A DNA stretch of 64,000 nucleotides, taken from positions 8,938,001 to 9,002,000 of the forward strand of contig JAPYXD010000308.1 in NCBI GenBank assembly GCA_030998225.1, written 5' to 3'. Numbering within the stretch: the first letter of the stretch is position 1; each line of letters begins with the position of its first letter. The DNA is from Diplolepis rosae. Taxonomy: Eukaryota; Arthropoda; Insecta; Hymenoptera; Diplolepididae. Made by a program: the position numbers and the translations under genes. Positions 44,401-56,431 of the stretch are shown here, piece after piece. The notes under the pieces were generated by a model. That model was not told the DNA's origin. It saw only the letters and a list, made by a program, of their open reading frames with translations, and did not search any database.

Positions 44401-45318
44401 ATAAAGATCTACAAGTTTGAACTGCAACATTTTTTCATATGATGTATATTTTTCTTTTTAATTAAAAAAAAAATACCATTGAAAATCCGAAATTCAATTT
44501 CTTAACTAAAATATGTGAAATACGAAAAAACATAAGAATGGAAAATTGTTCGTTTCAATAATATATACAAATATTTTCAGATATAGTTTCTAATAAAACG
44601 TATATTTTTCATTATAATTTAAAAAAATACGATTAAAATTCAAAAATTCCATTATTTGAACAAAATATGTGACATACGAAAAAAACGTTGAGATAGAAAA
44701 TTATTTGCCCCAATGAGGTCTACAAATTCTCAGTAGGGCATTTTTTGACAAGATATATATTTCATGTTTTGGTTTTAAAAAATACAATATTGAAAATAAA
44801 AAATTCCATTTTTGAACCAAAATATGTGTGATACAAAATAAGCGATAATACATAAAATCGTTTTCTCTAAAAGAGTCTATGAATTCTCCTCCTTTTTTAA
44901 ATATTTGGAAGAAAATAGATTTTTTGTAATCTTGTAAATTATTAGAAAGTTACAGAAAAGTATACAGAAAATCGAGCGCGAAGCGCAAGTTTCATGATAA
45001 GAATGTGTTCTTTAAGGCTGATAGAGCTTTAAGTAAATTGAATTTCTTTTTTCATTTGAAATCAAAAACAAATTTAGTAACTTTGAGAAAATGTAATTCA
45101 CATCGATAATATTATAAAATTGACTTGAACTTAAGTATCAAATTACAAGTAATAAATTTAAATAATAATGAAACAGGACTTATATCGGCCCTTAGTATTA
45201 ATATTCAAATATTGTTCCTGTTTTTAGTTGGCTTTAGGGTCCGAAGAATATATAAGACCGAGTGCGACGATCGAATCGCGCGTCCCAGGCGCGCTCAAAC
45301 TTGCAAGCGAAGCGCGCC

Positions 45319-45350
45319 ATGAGAATGTGCCCACGAAGCGGGCACATTTT
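45319..45350 (+). repeat. Small perfect hairpin TGTGCCC/GGGCACA
   Basis: TGTGCCCACGAAGCGGGCACA followed by TTTTTT. It closes a short GC-rich patch (45262-45318) with repeated GCGCG words. The sequence that follows (45350-45500) is a diverged copy of 24970-25115 in the arm of DDE/SWIM transposon 1. Confidence 0.6.
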
Positions 45351-45524
45351 TTGTAGTATATTTTTACAAAATTAATATTATGCTCTTAACTTGGGCTTAT
45401 TAGAAGCAAAACTGTGTTAACTTTTATTTTAGCATCATGAAAAAATGTGAACCTTTTATTATAAAAATTAAGTTACTTTAACAATAGCTTAAATAACATA
45501 TGAACCTCTAATTTCCGATGGAAG

Positions 45525-46262
45525 TGTCTGTGTAAAGAAAGGTTTTAAATATTACAAAAAAAGCATAAATTGTATTTGAATTCGCATGCGATCTTGCACT
45601 TTGAGATTTATTCGGTGTGAAGTAAATTCGACAAATCATTACTATAAAGTAAAATACTTGGAAAAACATTTTCAAAATATTTAATATTTTTACACGAATG
45701 TACATACAGTCTACCGGCAATCGAAATACCCGGGCTCGAATCCCGGTGCATTCGAAAACGTCTTTTTTCCACAGAAAGATTTTCAAATTCTTTAAACTTA
45801 AGTATGTAACTATGAACGTATTAATATGTTTAATGTTTTTAAATTATTCAATGTTTTATTAAAACAATTAAAATAGTAAATTGTAATGACCCTTGATTTA
45901 ATTTATAATAGACTTCTTCATTTATGGACCCTAAAACCAATGCAATTTATTAAAACATTTTGAATTCAAAATAATTCTGAATGTTTGAGTATAAAAGGTT
46001 TAAATATTTGAAAAATACATAAATTATATCAAAATTAGCACACGAAATCGTACACTAACTTTAATTTGGTATGAAGTAAAATTGAAAATAAATCCTTTAG
46101 AATAAAACATTTTGAAAAAACTTTCAGAATACATAACATATTATAAATGAAAATTTCAATATATAAGTATAAATAAAAGGTTTGATTATTTGAAAGTAAA
46201 ATATATTATATCTAATATTTTATCGAACAGCACACTTTAAGATTTCATTGGTATGGGGATAC
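45525..46262 (+). repeat. Degenerate direct repeats, about 200-bp unit
   Basis: Three units share AAAGGTTTAAATATT.GAAAAA, ATAAATTATAT, CACACGAAATC(G/T)TACAC, GGTATGAAGTAAA and AAACATTTT; related wording also occurs at 42005-42125. They are strongly diverged from each other, so the array is old. Confidence 0.55.
45712..45790 (+). repeat. tRNA-like SINE fragment (copy 2)
   Basis: GTCTACCGGCAATCGAAATA and CCCGGGCTCGAATCCCGG give an anticodon-side stem and a T arm with a B-box-like GGCTCGAATCC, followed by ACGTCTTTTTTCCACAGA, as after copy 1 at 12540. The 5' half (A box) is missing. Confidence 0.5.
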
Positions 46263-48236
46263 ACATTTTTAAAATTACACGACTTTTTGTAACGTGTTCA
46301 ACCCCAGCATATAGAATCCAGAAAAGACTTTCTAAAAATATTTTAATTAGGTTAACAAATCACTATGAAGACATACTAAAAAAAATCTTTTAAAATTTTA
46401 ATTTTTTTACATACTTATTAATTTCCTTCAAAGAGATCTAAATTAAAATTTCTTTTGTAATATCTTTCTATAAAATAAATCACTTTAACGAAACTTGAAA
46501 CTCCAGGTCAACCTCTGTAATTTCCGATGGTAGTTTATATATATATATATATACAAATTGTCATGTAGAAGATGTAAATTCCAAAAAATGTTATAGTTAC
46601 AAAGCTTCAAAATTTTGTAATTAAAATTTTAATATAAAACTTTAAGCATTTATTGACCTTGAATTCCATTGGAAAATTTGTTGTTTATTGTTCAAATCTT
46701 CCTCCGATTTCAGAAGAACAGACAAATTAAAAATTACAAAACATTTCATTAAAAAAATTGAACTCGTCCATATGATCTTGTCATATTGTAACAAGATTTG
46801 AACAGTTCGGACAAAAATTTTTGTGTAAAATTTAATATCGATAAATATTTACATGTTCATATGAAGATAGTAATGAACACATATTTTAGCTTCTTAATTT
46901 ATCCACATCTGTTAGAAAATTTTTCCTTTCCATAGACCATTTCATTTTTTTAATGAAAAGTCTGTGCTTAGGCTACAAAAATGTGAGATGAAAATATTGC
47001 TAACATAAAACTGAGAATGTAAATTTTAAACTTGAATTTTATGTTTATCTCTTCTTAATAGAAAATATCTCTCTAACTGAAAAGTTTTTAAATGCACAAA
47101 ATTGATAAGAAGTATGGAAATTTGAATAGGAAAATATATATTGATTCAAATTTGGAACATTTATTGGCATCAAATTTTACTGAAAGTTTATTTTTGAAGT
47201 GTTTAAATGCTTATAAAATTTTACACGATATTTCAGATTTTTATTTTAGGCAGATTTTTTCCAAAATATCGGAAAAAAAGTGTTGTCTCTTAAATAACAT
47301 ATTTCGTAAATTTGAAATTGTCGTCTGCTTCGCGCCTCTTTTGCACGGTTTCGACAGAAATACACAATTCTCAATTCCGACTCGATAACCGAAAGCGCGA
47401 AATCTAAAAATAGCATTGCATGAAGGAAGCGAGGAGAATAAGGAGAAGAGGGACGTGTCCTTCTCGCGTGCAAGAGCGACGAGGAAGAAACAAGGGCAGC
47501 GCGCGCCGCTGCCCCTCCATAGAAATTCTGATGGTAAATCATTTCTGGATTTTCTAACTTTCATTATTTACCGACGCGCAAAGTACAACTTTTGCGCAAC
47601 GCGTTCAGAGGGCGCGTTTATCAGCCCACTTTTGTGAAATTCTCTTATTCCATTACTTTAGCAATCTCCCAACTCATCTCTGATTGTACCAGCCCTGTCC
47701 GACTAAAATCAAAATGGCGGTTCCTTAGTGATTATAGTTTCTATGTGCGAAGTTTTCTCACCAGAGCTGCGCTGCACGCGGCACGCTCTACAAAAGCATC
47801 GTACTAATAGACAAATATTTAAAAAATTTTAAATAATTAAGTTTCTGAACAATAGGAAATGAAAAAATGTTCCTAAAATGATTCTGGGACATAAAATACA
47901 CTTCACTTCACCATTTTTTATTGTTTTTTATATCCTTACACCAAGAAAACTATTCACTTTACTTTTTCAACAAAAAACACGATAAAAACACTACTAAATA
48001 TCAAAAAACCTCAAATCTTTACTGTTTTGCCATGCATTTAACATTTTGTCGGCCCTAAAGATTATCAGCGCCGCGCTCGGTCACATTAAGTACTAATGCC
48101 CTCGCCAGTCAAAAGTCAGCCCACTTTTAGTTCTAAGTTGCAGAGGGCTGACTGTAATCATACTGTTTAGATAAAACTTTTGTGAAAATGATGTTCATTG
48201 TATTTATGAATTGATATGCTGTTTTTTTAATTTAAA

Positions 48237-48809
48237 ATGCCTTCAGCGTGTATTATTCCTAATTGTAAATCGCGCAAACTCCACAAATTGGACAATAATT
48301 CAGTTTCTGTATTCAAAGTTCCAAAGGATGAAAAGTGCAGAAAAGAATGGGAAGAAGCTATTCGTAGTGTGATACCTACGTTATCAGAATTAAAACCTAG
48401 GAAAGTAGTTTGTGAAAAACATTTCAAAAAATGTGACATAAAAAGCAGTCTGAAGAAGTATGACAAATTTGGAAATGAAATATTGAATGTGAGTATAGAA
48501 CACTTACCTGATATATCATATATAAACAAATATTTTTAAGAACTTGAGGGATATTGGATCTTTGATATTATTTTATATATTTTTTTCAAGGTACCATTTA
48601 AGAGACGTTATTTGAAAGATGAAACTGTTGTTCCATCAATTTTCATTGAAGACAAAGTACATTTATCAAGAGATTTGGAAGTAAATGGTATTCAATGCTC
48701 TACCATTGATTGTAAAAACGATGATAAATTGGACAAATGCATTGGAGGGGAAATTTTCTTAAATAATATATCATCATCATACATACCAGGACCATTGAGA
48801 AATGATTGA
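48237..48809 (+). CDS. THAP-domain protein, two exons, 156 aa
   Basis: Exon 1 is 48237-48488 (donor GTGAGT), exon 2 is 48591-48809 (acceptor TTTTTTCAAG); the joined frame is phase 0. It starts MPSACIIPNCKSRK, with FKVPKDEKCRKEWEEAI and KVVCEKHFKKCDI giving the C2CH zinc ligands plus the invariant Pro, Trp and Phe of THAP domains. After the junction, VPFKRRYLKDETVVPSIF is the conserved AVPTIF-like end. THAP domains bind DNA through a beta-alpha-beta fold. The remaining 50 residues are acidic/Cys-containing with no known domain. It may be a host gene or a transposase remnant; the proximity of a second THAP locus in a transposon favours the latter. Confidence 0.7.
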
Positions 48810-48910
48810 GAATAGACAAAAGGAGACAAAAGTAGTGTAACCGGTGAAAATCAGTTAATTCTACTCGTAAGCTAATAGTTACGAAACTTCACGATTATGG
48901 TGCTAGTGCT

Positions 48911-49731
48911 GCACAGCCCCCTGCATTTCTGAGTTGAAAATGACATGAATTGTGACTGGCTTCCATGGTGGCGCTGACTGTTCATTGGGCCGATTTACAC
49001 GAAAATCACATTATAAAATGTAGTTTTTTTAAGCTTTTTCCTGTAAATTTTCAAATTTTTGCGTTCTTGAACGGTACTAAGATAAATTCCGCGAGTCTGG
49101 AAACAAATTTCTATAAAAACTCTGGCAAAAAATCGTGAAATGTGTATGTTTTGGGTGTAAATACGGTTATAAGTCTTGCTCCGATAAAGTTCGTTTTTTC
49201 ATTGTACCGAAGGATGAAAATACAACAAAATGACGGCAAACTGCTATCCTTCGGGATGATATGAAATTAAAAGCAGGTCATGCGATTTGCGAAAAGCATT
49301 TTAATCCAGAAGATATTCTTCAAGAGTGGTTAACCTATGCACCCGATGGAGTAACAGTTTTAATTGGGAAGAGTAAGTACGTCGTACATATTGTATAGAT
49401 TAAATTTTAATAAGTTAAAGGCGCTCATGATAAATAAACCACAAAACAATGCACTTTTTCAGAGCATTGCGTGTAGCCTGTTTTGCAACCTACAGCAATA
49501 AATTTCCGCATTTTCACTTAAATTTTTATATCACCGATTGTTAAAACCATTCCAATTTACCTAAAAAGCACACAAAAGCACTTCAGACACCAATTTTTCA
49601 CAAAAAACGTTAAATTTAAATGTTCTATAATGCTAATCTGTATAAGGTCGGCCTCATGAACAGCCAGCGCCACGGTGGCCAACGGTCAACATCTGTGACA
49701 TTTTCAACTCCAGAGATTCCGGGGGCTGCCC
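48911..49731. mobile_element. THAP-bearing transposon with about 86-bp TIRs
   Basis: Left 48911-48996 (CACAGCCCCCTGCATTTCTG..GAGTTGAAAATGACA, then GGTGGCGCTGACTGTTCAT) and right 49645-49731 are inverted copies at about 80% identity. They enclose a THAP exon. The word TGGCGCTG is shared with the P-like element at 22413-23224. The target duplication is not clear. Confidence 0.6.
49138..49376 (+). pseudogene. THAP-domain exon with one stop
   Basis: The frame reads KCVCFGCKYGYKSCSDKVRF, FIVPKDENTTK, a TGA (49231), then RQTAILRDDMKLKAGHAICE and KHFNPEDILQEW: the Cys pair, VPKD and C-x2-H-F of a THAP domain. It ends at a donor-like GTAAGT (49372). No ATG is visible at the start, so an upstream exon or decay is likely. 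Confidence 0.6.
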
Positions 49732-49749
49732 AAGAGTAACGAAAATGGC

Positions 49750-51330
49750 GATTGGCGACAGTAAATACCATAGATCTAACAGGAAAATACATCGAACCAG
49801 ACTATTTTCTCTGAAAATGTGCTAAAGAGTGATTGAGAACCCTTGAGGACATAACAAAACGGAGCTTGAAGAATATATTTTAAATGCTCGTAAATGCTCA
49901 GAGCACAAAAAGGTCGAGCATATTCTCGTGCTCTTGAGAAATTCTCCGAGCATTTAAAACTTTTGGAACAACACGCAATAGGGGCGCGTGAAAGTGGAAG
50001 CGTCCGATCGTTAGAAAGAGACAGAAAGTGAAGTTGATGAAAATCTCTCACTCTACTGGCGCATGCGCAGTTCTTGTTTACATTCCTAAGGTTGGGACAG
50101 ATTAGGTTGCGTATTCTTGTTAAGTCGTTCGCACTTGCGTACACTTTTTGTGGCTCATCGCATCGCTGCGAATCATGGGTATGCACATGGTATGCATCAG
50201 CCCGTATTTCACGATTCTAACTTGACCACGTTAATGTCACGAGTTGCATTCTTAAATTAATTGACCTAATACTCGCGGGCGGCACTAACTGTACCATTAC
50301 TCCCGGTTTTTCTGTATTTCTTTATGGGCCAGGTGACGGTTTTTAATTATTTTTTAAATGAAAGAGGAAGATAAATGTAGCAAAACGTGAAAAAATTAAG
50401 TGATGTCACTGAAGGCGGCTTCAACTGCTCTCACTAGCATTTTGCGCGCTAAATTTAAAAACAGAATTATGGATTGAAAAATGCAAATGTGTAAGATAAA
50501 TGAATTTAATAATGAACTTTACGTGATAAAAGTTGCTGAAATTAATTCAAGTGAATAAAGCATGAATAATGTAAAGTCTCTGTCATCAATTGTTACTTTT
50601 TACTTTTATGCATGATGCGAATTTATGGACCACAGTAACGAATCATAAAAAGTATTTTCTAAAGAGTATTAATAAATGATTTGGGAACATGCATATTACA
50701 AGGAGATATCACATTAAATAAGATTTTTATTCACATAATTGCCTATTTTTACAATAAAGCTTCAAAATATAAAAATAAAGTAAATATATGTACATATCTT
50801 AAAATTATCGTACTGGTAAAGAATTTAAAATATGCACAAGTATCCTGGTACAATTTTAAATTTGTTGACTCATGGATAAGAGAAACAATATTTATAATTA
50901 GACAGTATTTACATTTGCATCAGTTTGAAAAATACTACCTTTAGTATACTGATGTATATTCAATTTTAAGAACTTGAGTGCATGAAATTAAAACTAATAC
51001 AATTGCGTATATTAAATTGAAAATCATGTGGACATGTAGAATGCAAACTTGCATATAAATCTGATTTTGAACTGAAGATAGATTTACTTAAATGAATTTT
51101 TTGCACTAAAATTCTTAAAATTTGATAAACATCTGTATATAAAAATTAAAATTGTTTTGGAGTATGTAAATACATAATCCATGGAATTATAAATACACTT
51201 TATCTCATTTAGAAGTCGATACATATATATCGTAATGTAATTTTTTAATAAGAAAAACTGTACTTATAAATACACAGTATTTGTATTTGCATTATTTTTG
51301 GTGATAATACCTCCAATATACAGATGTATA
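49750..51330. other. AT-rich intergenic sequence, no gene recognised
   Basis: 50681-50944 is an open frame rich in Ile/Tyr/Lys with no domain and is probably chance. A 60-bp word (CAGTATTT..ATTTGCAT ... ACTGATGTATATTCAA) occurs at 50901 and again at 51276. Confidence 0.5.
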
Positions 51331-51331
51331 T

Positions 51332-52463
51332 CCAATAGACCTTTTTATCCTGAAAGGCGCTGGTGCGCATGTGCCAAAATTTGACGTAATTTCCGGATTT
51401 TTCGTCAGGTTTTGTATAGAAAAACGATATTTACTGTTATAAATTAATATACTAAATAAATAAAAAAGCATAAATATTAGGAGAACGAAAGAGGCGAAAA
51501 TCTACAACAAATTGAAAAAAAATCCGGTGAAAAAATAGTAAAAAGTGCGGTTAAATCGTGAAATAGGTGCGAATGTTTACATCTGTCATCGATTGACCCC
51601 GTTGACTGCTGTTGACAAATGCATTTTTCGTCAAGTCTTGTATGCAGAAAAGATATTTAAAGTTACTTTGGAAAATAATCAATTCAAGTTTTGTACTATA
51701 TTAAAAATTTATTAAATACGATTAATTTTATAACCATAACATAAACATTTGAAACAGAACTTCTACCATACAATACTTTTATATCCGTCAGTATCACATT
51801 GCAGCACATTTTTAAATGTACTTTTTCATTTTTACATTTTGACATTCATTTATAAAAACAACCTTTTACTATACTATGTAGAAGTAAATACCTCAATAAT
51901 ATTAAAAATAACATCTTTGTAACTCTTTAAAATGAAATAAACTGAATGTTTGACATGTTTTTTCTTACTTTTACTATAGCCTGCAGTAATAAATAAGTTA
52001 ATAATATTGAGAAAATTTTTGTAACTACAGCATAGTATTTCACTGTAGTATGTAGTAATAAATATCTGAAAATTAAAAAATATTTTGTAGCTTTAACAAA
52101 AAAATTAAAATATACTTTTTTAAACATGTATTTTGTAATTTCTTAAGTTTAATGTAAATTTCTAAAAACTAGTGAAGGAATGTACGTAACGCAGGTACAA
52201 TATTTATCAAATTCTACTATAACGTGTAGTAAACATTCGCACCTATTTGACGATTTAACCGCACTTTTTACTGTTTTTTCACCGGATTTTTTTTCAATTT
52301 GTTGTAGATTTTCGCCTCTTCCGTTTTCTTAATATTTATGCTTTTTTATTTGTTTAGTATATTAATTTATAACAGTAAATATCGTTTTTCTATACAAAAC
52401 TTGACGAAAAATCCGGATGCGCACATGCGCACCAGCGCCTTTCAGGATAAAAAGGTCTATTGG
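51332..52463. mobile_element. MITE-like element, 1.13 kb, about 235-bp TIRs
   Basis: Left arm from CCAATAGACCTTTTTATCC (51332) to about 51575, right arm about 52230-52463, inverse copies at over 90% identity. They share CGCTGGTGCGCATG, AAAATCCGGTGAAAAAA and GGTGCGAATGTTTAC. The centre is AT-rich without an open frame of interest. Confidence 0.85.
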
Positions 52464-53175
52464 AAGAACTTAAGGTCATGTATCAACCAGTACAGCTGGC
52501 TAAATCAATAATATCAGTTTCCCCCCAGGATTTTCCCATAAAAATGAATTTTGTCATTTGAAAATTTAGGACATAATAAAGGTCATATTAGCGGATGACA
52601 GTAGACTTTAATTACTTTTAAACAATAAAAAATAATAATTCCTGTTTTACCGACACTAAAACTTATTTAATTGTTCAAAACTAATTAAAGTCTACTGCCG
52701 TCCGCTAATGAGTCCTTTATCATGTCCAAGAGTTTCAGCTGAAAAAATTCATTATTGTTTAAAAATCTTGGGGAATTGATATTATTGAGTCAATAGCAAA
52801 AAAAAGTTTTTCTATACAGAATTATGTCGAATTTGCAAAAGAGCATGGTATACAATTAAAATGAATATAAGTGCGTCTCCTAGCACTAAAATCATATAAA
52901 TATGCAATTATACATACAATATCATTCAATACGAGTAGAGTTATGTTATTTTAATTAGGAGATGATTGTGAATTTATATATTTTATTTGCTATGTACATT
53001 TTATTCAAAAGTAAATTTCCCATTGATTTAATAAAATTAAGTTCTCACATCAAATTGATTCTGAATCTAATTCCAAATAAAATCTATATTACAAATAAAT
53101 TATATAAATTCACAATAATTATAAATAACTGGCTTTTATCGAACCTCAATAATGTTAATAGATAGATGATTTTTT

Positions 53176-53265
53176 ACTTTGGCTTTAGGGTCCAGAAATA
53201 ATGTCAACTCAGGGTTTCATTTTTTCCTGAAACGTTTCGACTCAGATTGGAGTCCTCATCAGTCA
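53176..53265 (-). ncRNA. Hammerhead-ribozyme-like motif (Penelope-type repeat?)
   Basis: On the minus strand CTGATGA (53262-53256) is followed by G, a perfect 5-bp stem GACTC/GAGTC with a 6-nt loop, then GAAAC (53238-53234). This is the order CUGAUGA - stem II - GAAA of hammerhead ribozymes. A stem III (GTTTC/GAAAC) follows, but the cleavage triplet NUH after it is not clean (reads CCT). Penelope-like retroelements carry such ribozymes. Likely a degenerate or inactive copy. Confidence 0.4.
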
Positions 53266-53744
53266 AATTTATTTCTATAAAAATGCAAAGGAAGAAAAGA
53301 ATAAAAAATTGCACGTGTGACGGATAAACACTGTGTTGACAAACGATATAAATGAATTGCACTTGTGAAACTATAAAATAGGTCTAACTAAATTTACGAA
53401 TAAAAATTGAAAATTGTACAAAATTTGCTATAAAAATACATAGGGAAGGGACTTCAAAATTTACACGTGTGACCGATAAACACTATGATAAATCGATATA
53501 AATCAATTGCACATGTGCAACCATAAAATTAGTCTAAATAACAAATATAACAATTAAGATAAAAACCTTTTGTATAGTTTCTTTCGTAAATTCAGTTATT
53601 TAGACTAATTTTATAGTTTCAAACGTGCAATTCTTTCATATCATTTTTACTATAATATCTATCCATCACATGTGTAATTTTTAAGGTTCTTCCTTTGCAT
53701 TTTTTATAGAAAAATTTTGCACACTTTTTATTTATTTTTTGCGA

Positions 53745-53815
53745 GGTCATAGAACGGTCAGAGAACGGTCGGAGAACGGTCAGAGTATTCTATGACCGTT
53801 CTCTCAACCGGGTCC
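53745..53815. repeat. GAACGGTC tandem repeat with inverted partner
   Basis: Three direct copies of (A)GAACGGTC(A/G)G at 12-bp spacing, then TCTATGACCGTTCTCTC in inverse, forming a hairpin with TCATAGAACGGTCAGAG. It lies just before the mariner at 53951. Confidence 0.7.
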
Positions 53816-54078
53816 GCTAGGGTAGATAGCTCCAGCAGTAAGTGCTGGTCGATTTTGACATATCCAAAACGTCATGAACCAAGCTTAGTCATATGGTAAA
53901 CAAATCGTTTTGACATATTAGTGATTTTGTTTGCCTTCATATACTTTTGGTTGTGTGAAAATGTCTGATTTTGTGCCAAATAATCGTCATTTGCGGGAAG
54001 TGTTGATTTTCTTCTTTCATTCGAAGAAAACGGCGGCTGAGGCACAACGAGAGCTCCAAAAAGTTTACGGAGATGCTG

Positions 54079-54301
54079 TGTTACCAGGCCAGATGATGAC
54101 CTCCTTCCCCCAGGTTTAGTTATCCATATATGTAGAGGTTGATGACCTCCCCCTCCTAGGTTTAGCTGTCTATATATGTAGAGGTTCAGGCAGGCCTCGT
54201 CAGTTCTTCTCTAACATCTCTCAAGAATAAAGACATACAAAGTGATATCAGTTTGATGTCACTACCTTTAAAAATTAGAAAGTTTAGTTTTCACTATAAC
54301 A
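54079..54301 (+). repeat. 5' LTR of retrotransposon B
   Basis: 223 bp. U3 has two direct repeats of about 50 bp (GATGACCTCC ... TATATGTAGAGGTT). A TATA-like TATATATG and an AATAAA (about 54229) are placed as for U3/R. Same sequence as the 3' LTR. Confidence 0.95.
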
Positions 54302-54304
54302 TTT

Positions 54305-54320
54305 TGGCGATCCTGCCACG
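54305..54320 (+). promoter_or_regulatory. Primer-binding site of retrotransposon B
   Basis: TGGCGATCCTGCCACG starts three bases after the 5' LTR. PBSs begin TGG because they pair with the CCA end of a tRNA; which tRNA I cannot say with certainty. Confidence 0.6.
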
Positions 54321-55143
54321 ATCCGCTTAAGTTCTCGGTTTTTAATTTCTACGAAAATCCACATAGAACGCGGACCTGTGCGAGACTTGGAATCCACGGA
54401 CCCAAGAAGCTAAAGAAACTTTACGAAGTTTTAAAAATAAGAAGAACTCCGGACTTCACTACGGTAAGCCCGAAAACAGGAATAAGTAGCTGATAATAAA
54501 AATTAGTTGGTGAATTTAGTAGCCACTATACCACGTAAATTATCAGTGAAAGATTCCATTAAAATTGAACGAGGCCCGCAATCAGGCGGAAGACGCATCT
54601 GCGTAAGTAAGCAGCCAACGCCCAGCCAGGCAACCGGTTCTCAACAGTAAGCTGACTCATCTCTTCGACACGTCAAGGAAGGCAGGCGGTCTACGGATCC
54701 CACATCAGGCCACGAGTAGCACAGTAAGCATTACTTCTAGAAAGTGAAAGTATTGTAAACATTTCTCAATCGATCTTGGGCCTTAGAGTATAAATCCTCT
54801 TTACGTACGTTGCACGGCGACTGTACTACGGTACAGGTGAGGTAAAGTTGAGGCAAGATCGGGTTGGCTATACTCTGTGTGTTCACAAGCACTGGCCACC
54901 CTTAACAAATTAAGTATCACTACCTCAAAATCAGTAGCAGTTTGTAGCAACTTATACTGCATTTTGTTGTATTAAAAAATAAACATTTAAAATTTTACCG
55001 CGACATTCTACACCCGAGTCACAAACAATAGATAAGTAGGTACACTGGCGTTTGATAAACACCGAGATAGCACGCTCTATCAAACTGACTCATCCTACGA
55101 TACGGACTCATCCTCTTTAAATTTCCCAATCACAACCACTCTC

Positions 55144-56431
55144 ATGTCTCGAGCACAATCTCCCGTCAGGGCCCAGTCCCCCTCTTACACCACTGACGAA
55201 TTACTAGTAAGGGTTCTCAGCCAAATGGAAACTCTGACTATCTCATTCAACGCCCTGAAAAAAGAAAACGAAAATAGGATAGATGAAATTTCAAGATTAT
55301 CAAAGAAATTAGGAGGAGCAGGGACAGTAGAAACAGATAGTGAATCCCAGCAACGACCAGAAGCGACAGACGACCATTCTTCGGTCGAAGAAAAAACATT
55401 CCAAAGAAAAGAAACATTTAGACCAAGACAGGAAAATATTTACGGTCAATCACAATTTTTCCCAACAACTGTCCCAACAGCACCACACGAGGAACGGAAA
55501 ATGGGAGCCAAGTTAGCAACTGAAACGATAAAGCCAATTAACGGTCAGGACGACATGGGAGTAGAAGATTTTATAAAAACGGTAAAGAGAGCTAGAATAA
55601 GATGCGAAGAACCAGAAATTCTTCTAGATTTAATTTTAGCAAAGAAAATTACACACGTGGCAGAAAAAGCCATTAGATATATGCAAATAAACTCCTATGA
55701 AGATTTATACGCGGCACTCAGACAAAATTTGAGACAAACCAGTTCATTAATTTCATTAAAATCTAAATTAGAAAGCTGCAAGCAAGGCTTAACAGAAACG
55801 GTTCAGAACTTCACGACGAGGTTTCGACAAATAACAAATGAAATAAATTACCTAGTCCAATCCCAGCACGTAAACCCCACTAAACGAAGACTTAAAAATA
55901 GAATTGGAAGAAGAAGAAGCCGTTAACCGTTACTTATTAAATTTAAAAAGAGAAATTGGAATGCAGGTACGTCTGTTAAAACCGAACACAGTAAACGAGG
56001 CTCAAGCATTAGCCATCGAAACTGAAACATGGTTAAAAGACAGCCAACCTGTCAGACAAATTATCAAACCACCAGTAAAAATATGGGCCAAATCACCCGG
56101 ACCACCTCGACTCAGTGCAAATACTACACCTAGAGCACAGAATAGTACCACACCACTGAGTGACAGATTTAAAATGAATTGCTTCAAGTGCGGCAAAATA
56201 GGTCATATATCTTCACAGTGCCAAGTGAAGCAGGGTTTTCCCCCAGGCCATGGTTTCAAGCGACCACCTCCGGTAAGAGCAATCCAAGAGGAAGAAACAG
56301 AAGCGGAAAACATGACAGAGGAAGAAATAACGGAGCAACTGATCTTCGAGGAATCAGCCGAATTTCTTCCATATGCGGAAGATTACGAACAATCGATGCC
56401 AGAAGAAAAACTGGAAGATACAGATTATTAG
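55144..56431 (+). pseudogene. gag of retrotransposon B, one frameshift
   Basis: From ATG 55144 a Ser/Glu-rich N-terminus leads to a capsid-like domain (KPINGQDDMGVEDFIKTVKR, DLYAALRQNLRQTSSLISLK, VQNFTTRFRQITNEINYL). A +1 shift at about 55880 moves to the frame LEEEEAVNRYLLNLKREIGM, then a zinc knuckle CFKCGKIGHISSQC (Cys-x2-Cys-x4-His-x4-Cys, about 56184). It ends at TAG 56429-56431 and overlaps pol, which is in the -1 frame. The leader 54321-55143 has no long frame and would hold packaging signals. Confidence 0.85.

Larger units (their letters stand above)
40606..47682. mobile_element. hAT-like element, 7.08 kb, perfect 32-bp TIRs
   Basis: Left 40606-40637 (CAGAGATGAGTTGGGAG...) and right 47651-47682 are exact inverse copies. 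The flanks repeat ATTGTAC directly (40599-40605 and 47683-47689), a 7-bp (perhaps originally 8-bp) target duplication. TIRs starting CAGAG fit the hAT consensus YARNG. No transposase is readable inside; the interior is a patchwork of inverted repeats, a SINE and AT-rich DNA, so the element is non-autonomous or gutted. Confidence 0.8.

Noticed and set aside
47092..47637. Several open frames near the right end of the hAT-like element
   Set aside because: Mutually overlapping on both strands, low-complexity codon use, no transposase motifs.
54079..54301. Part of the mariner or a host promoter
   Set aside because: Identical copy at 60982-61204 with TGTTA/TAACA ends, PBS and PPT shows it is an LTR.
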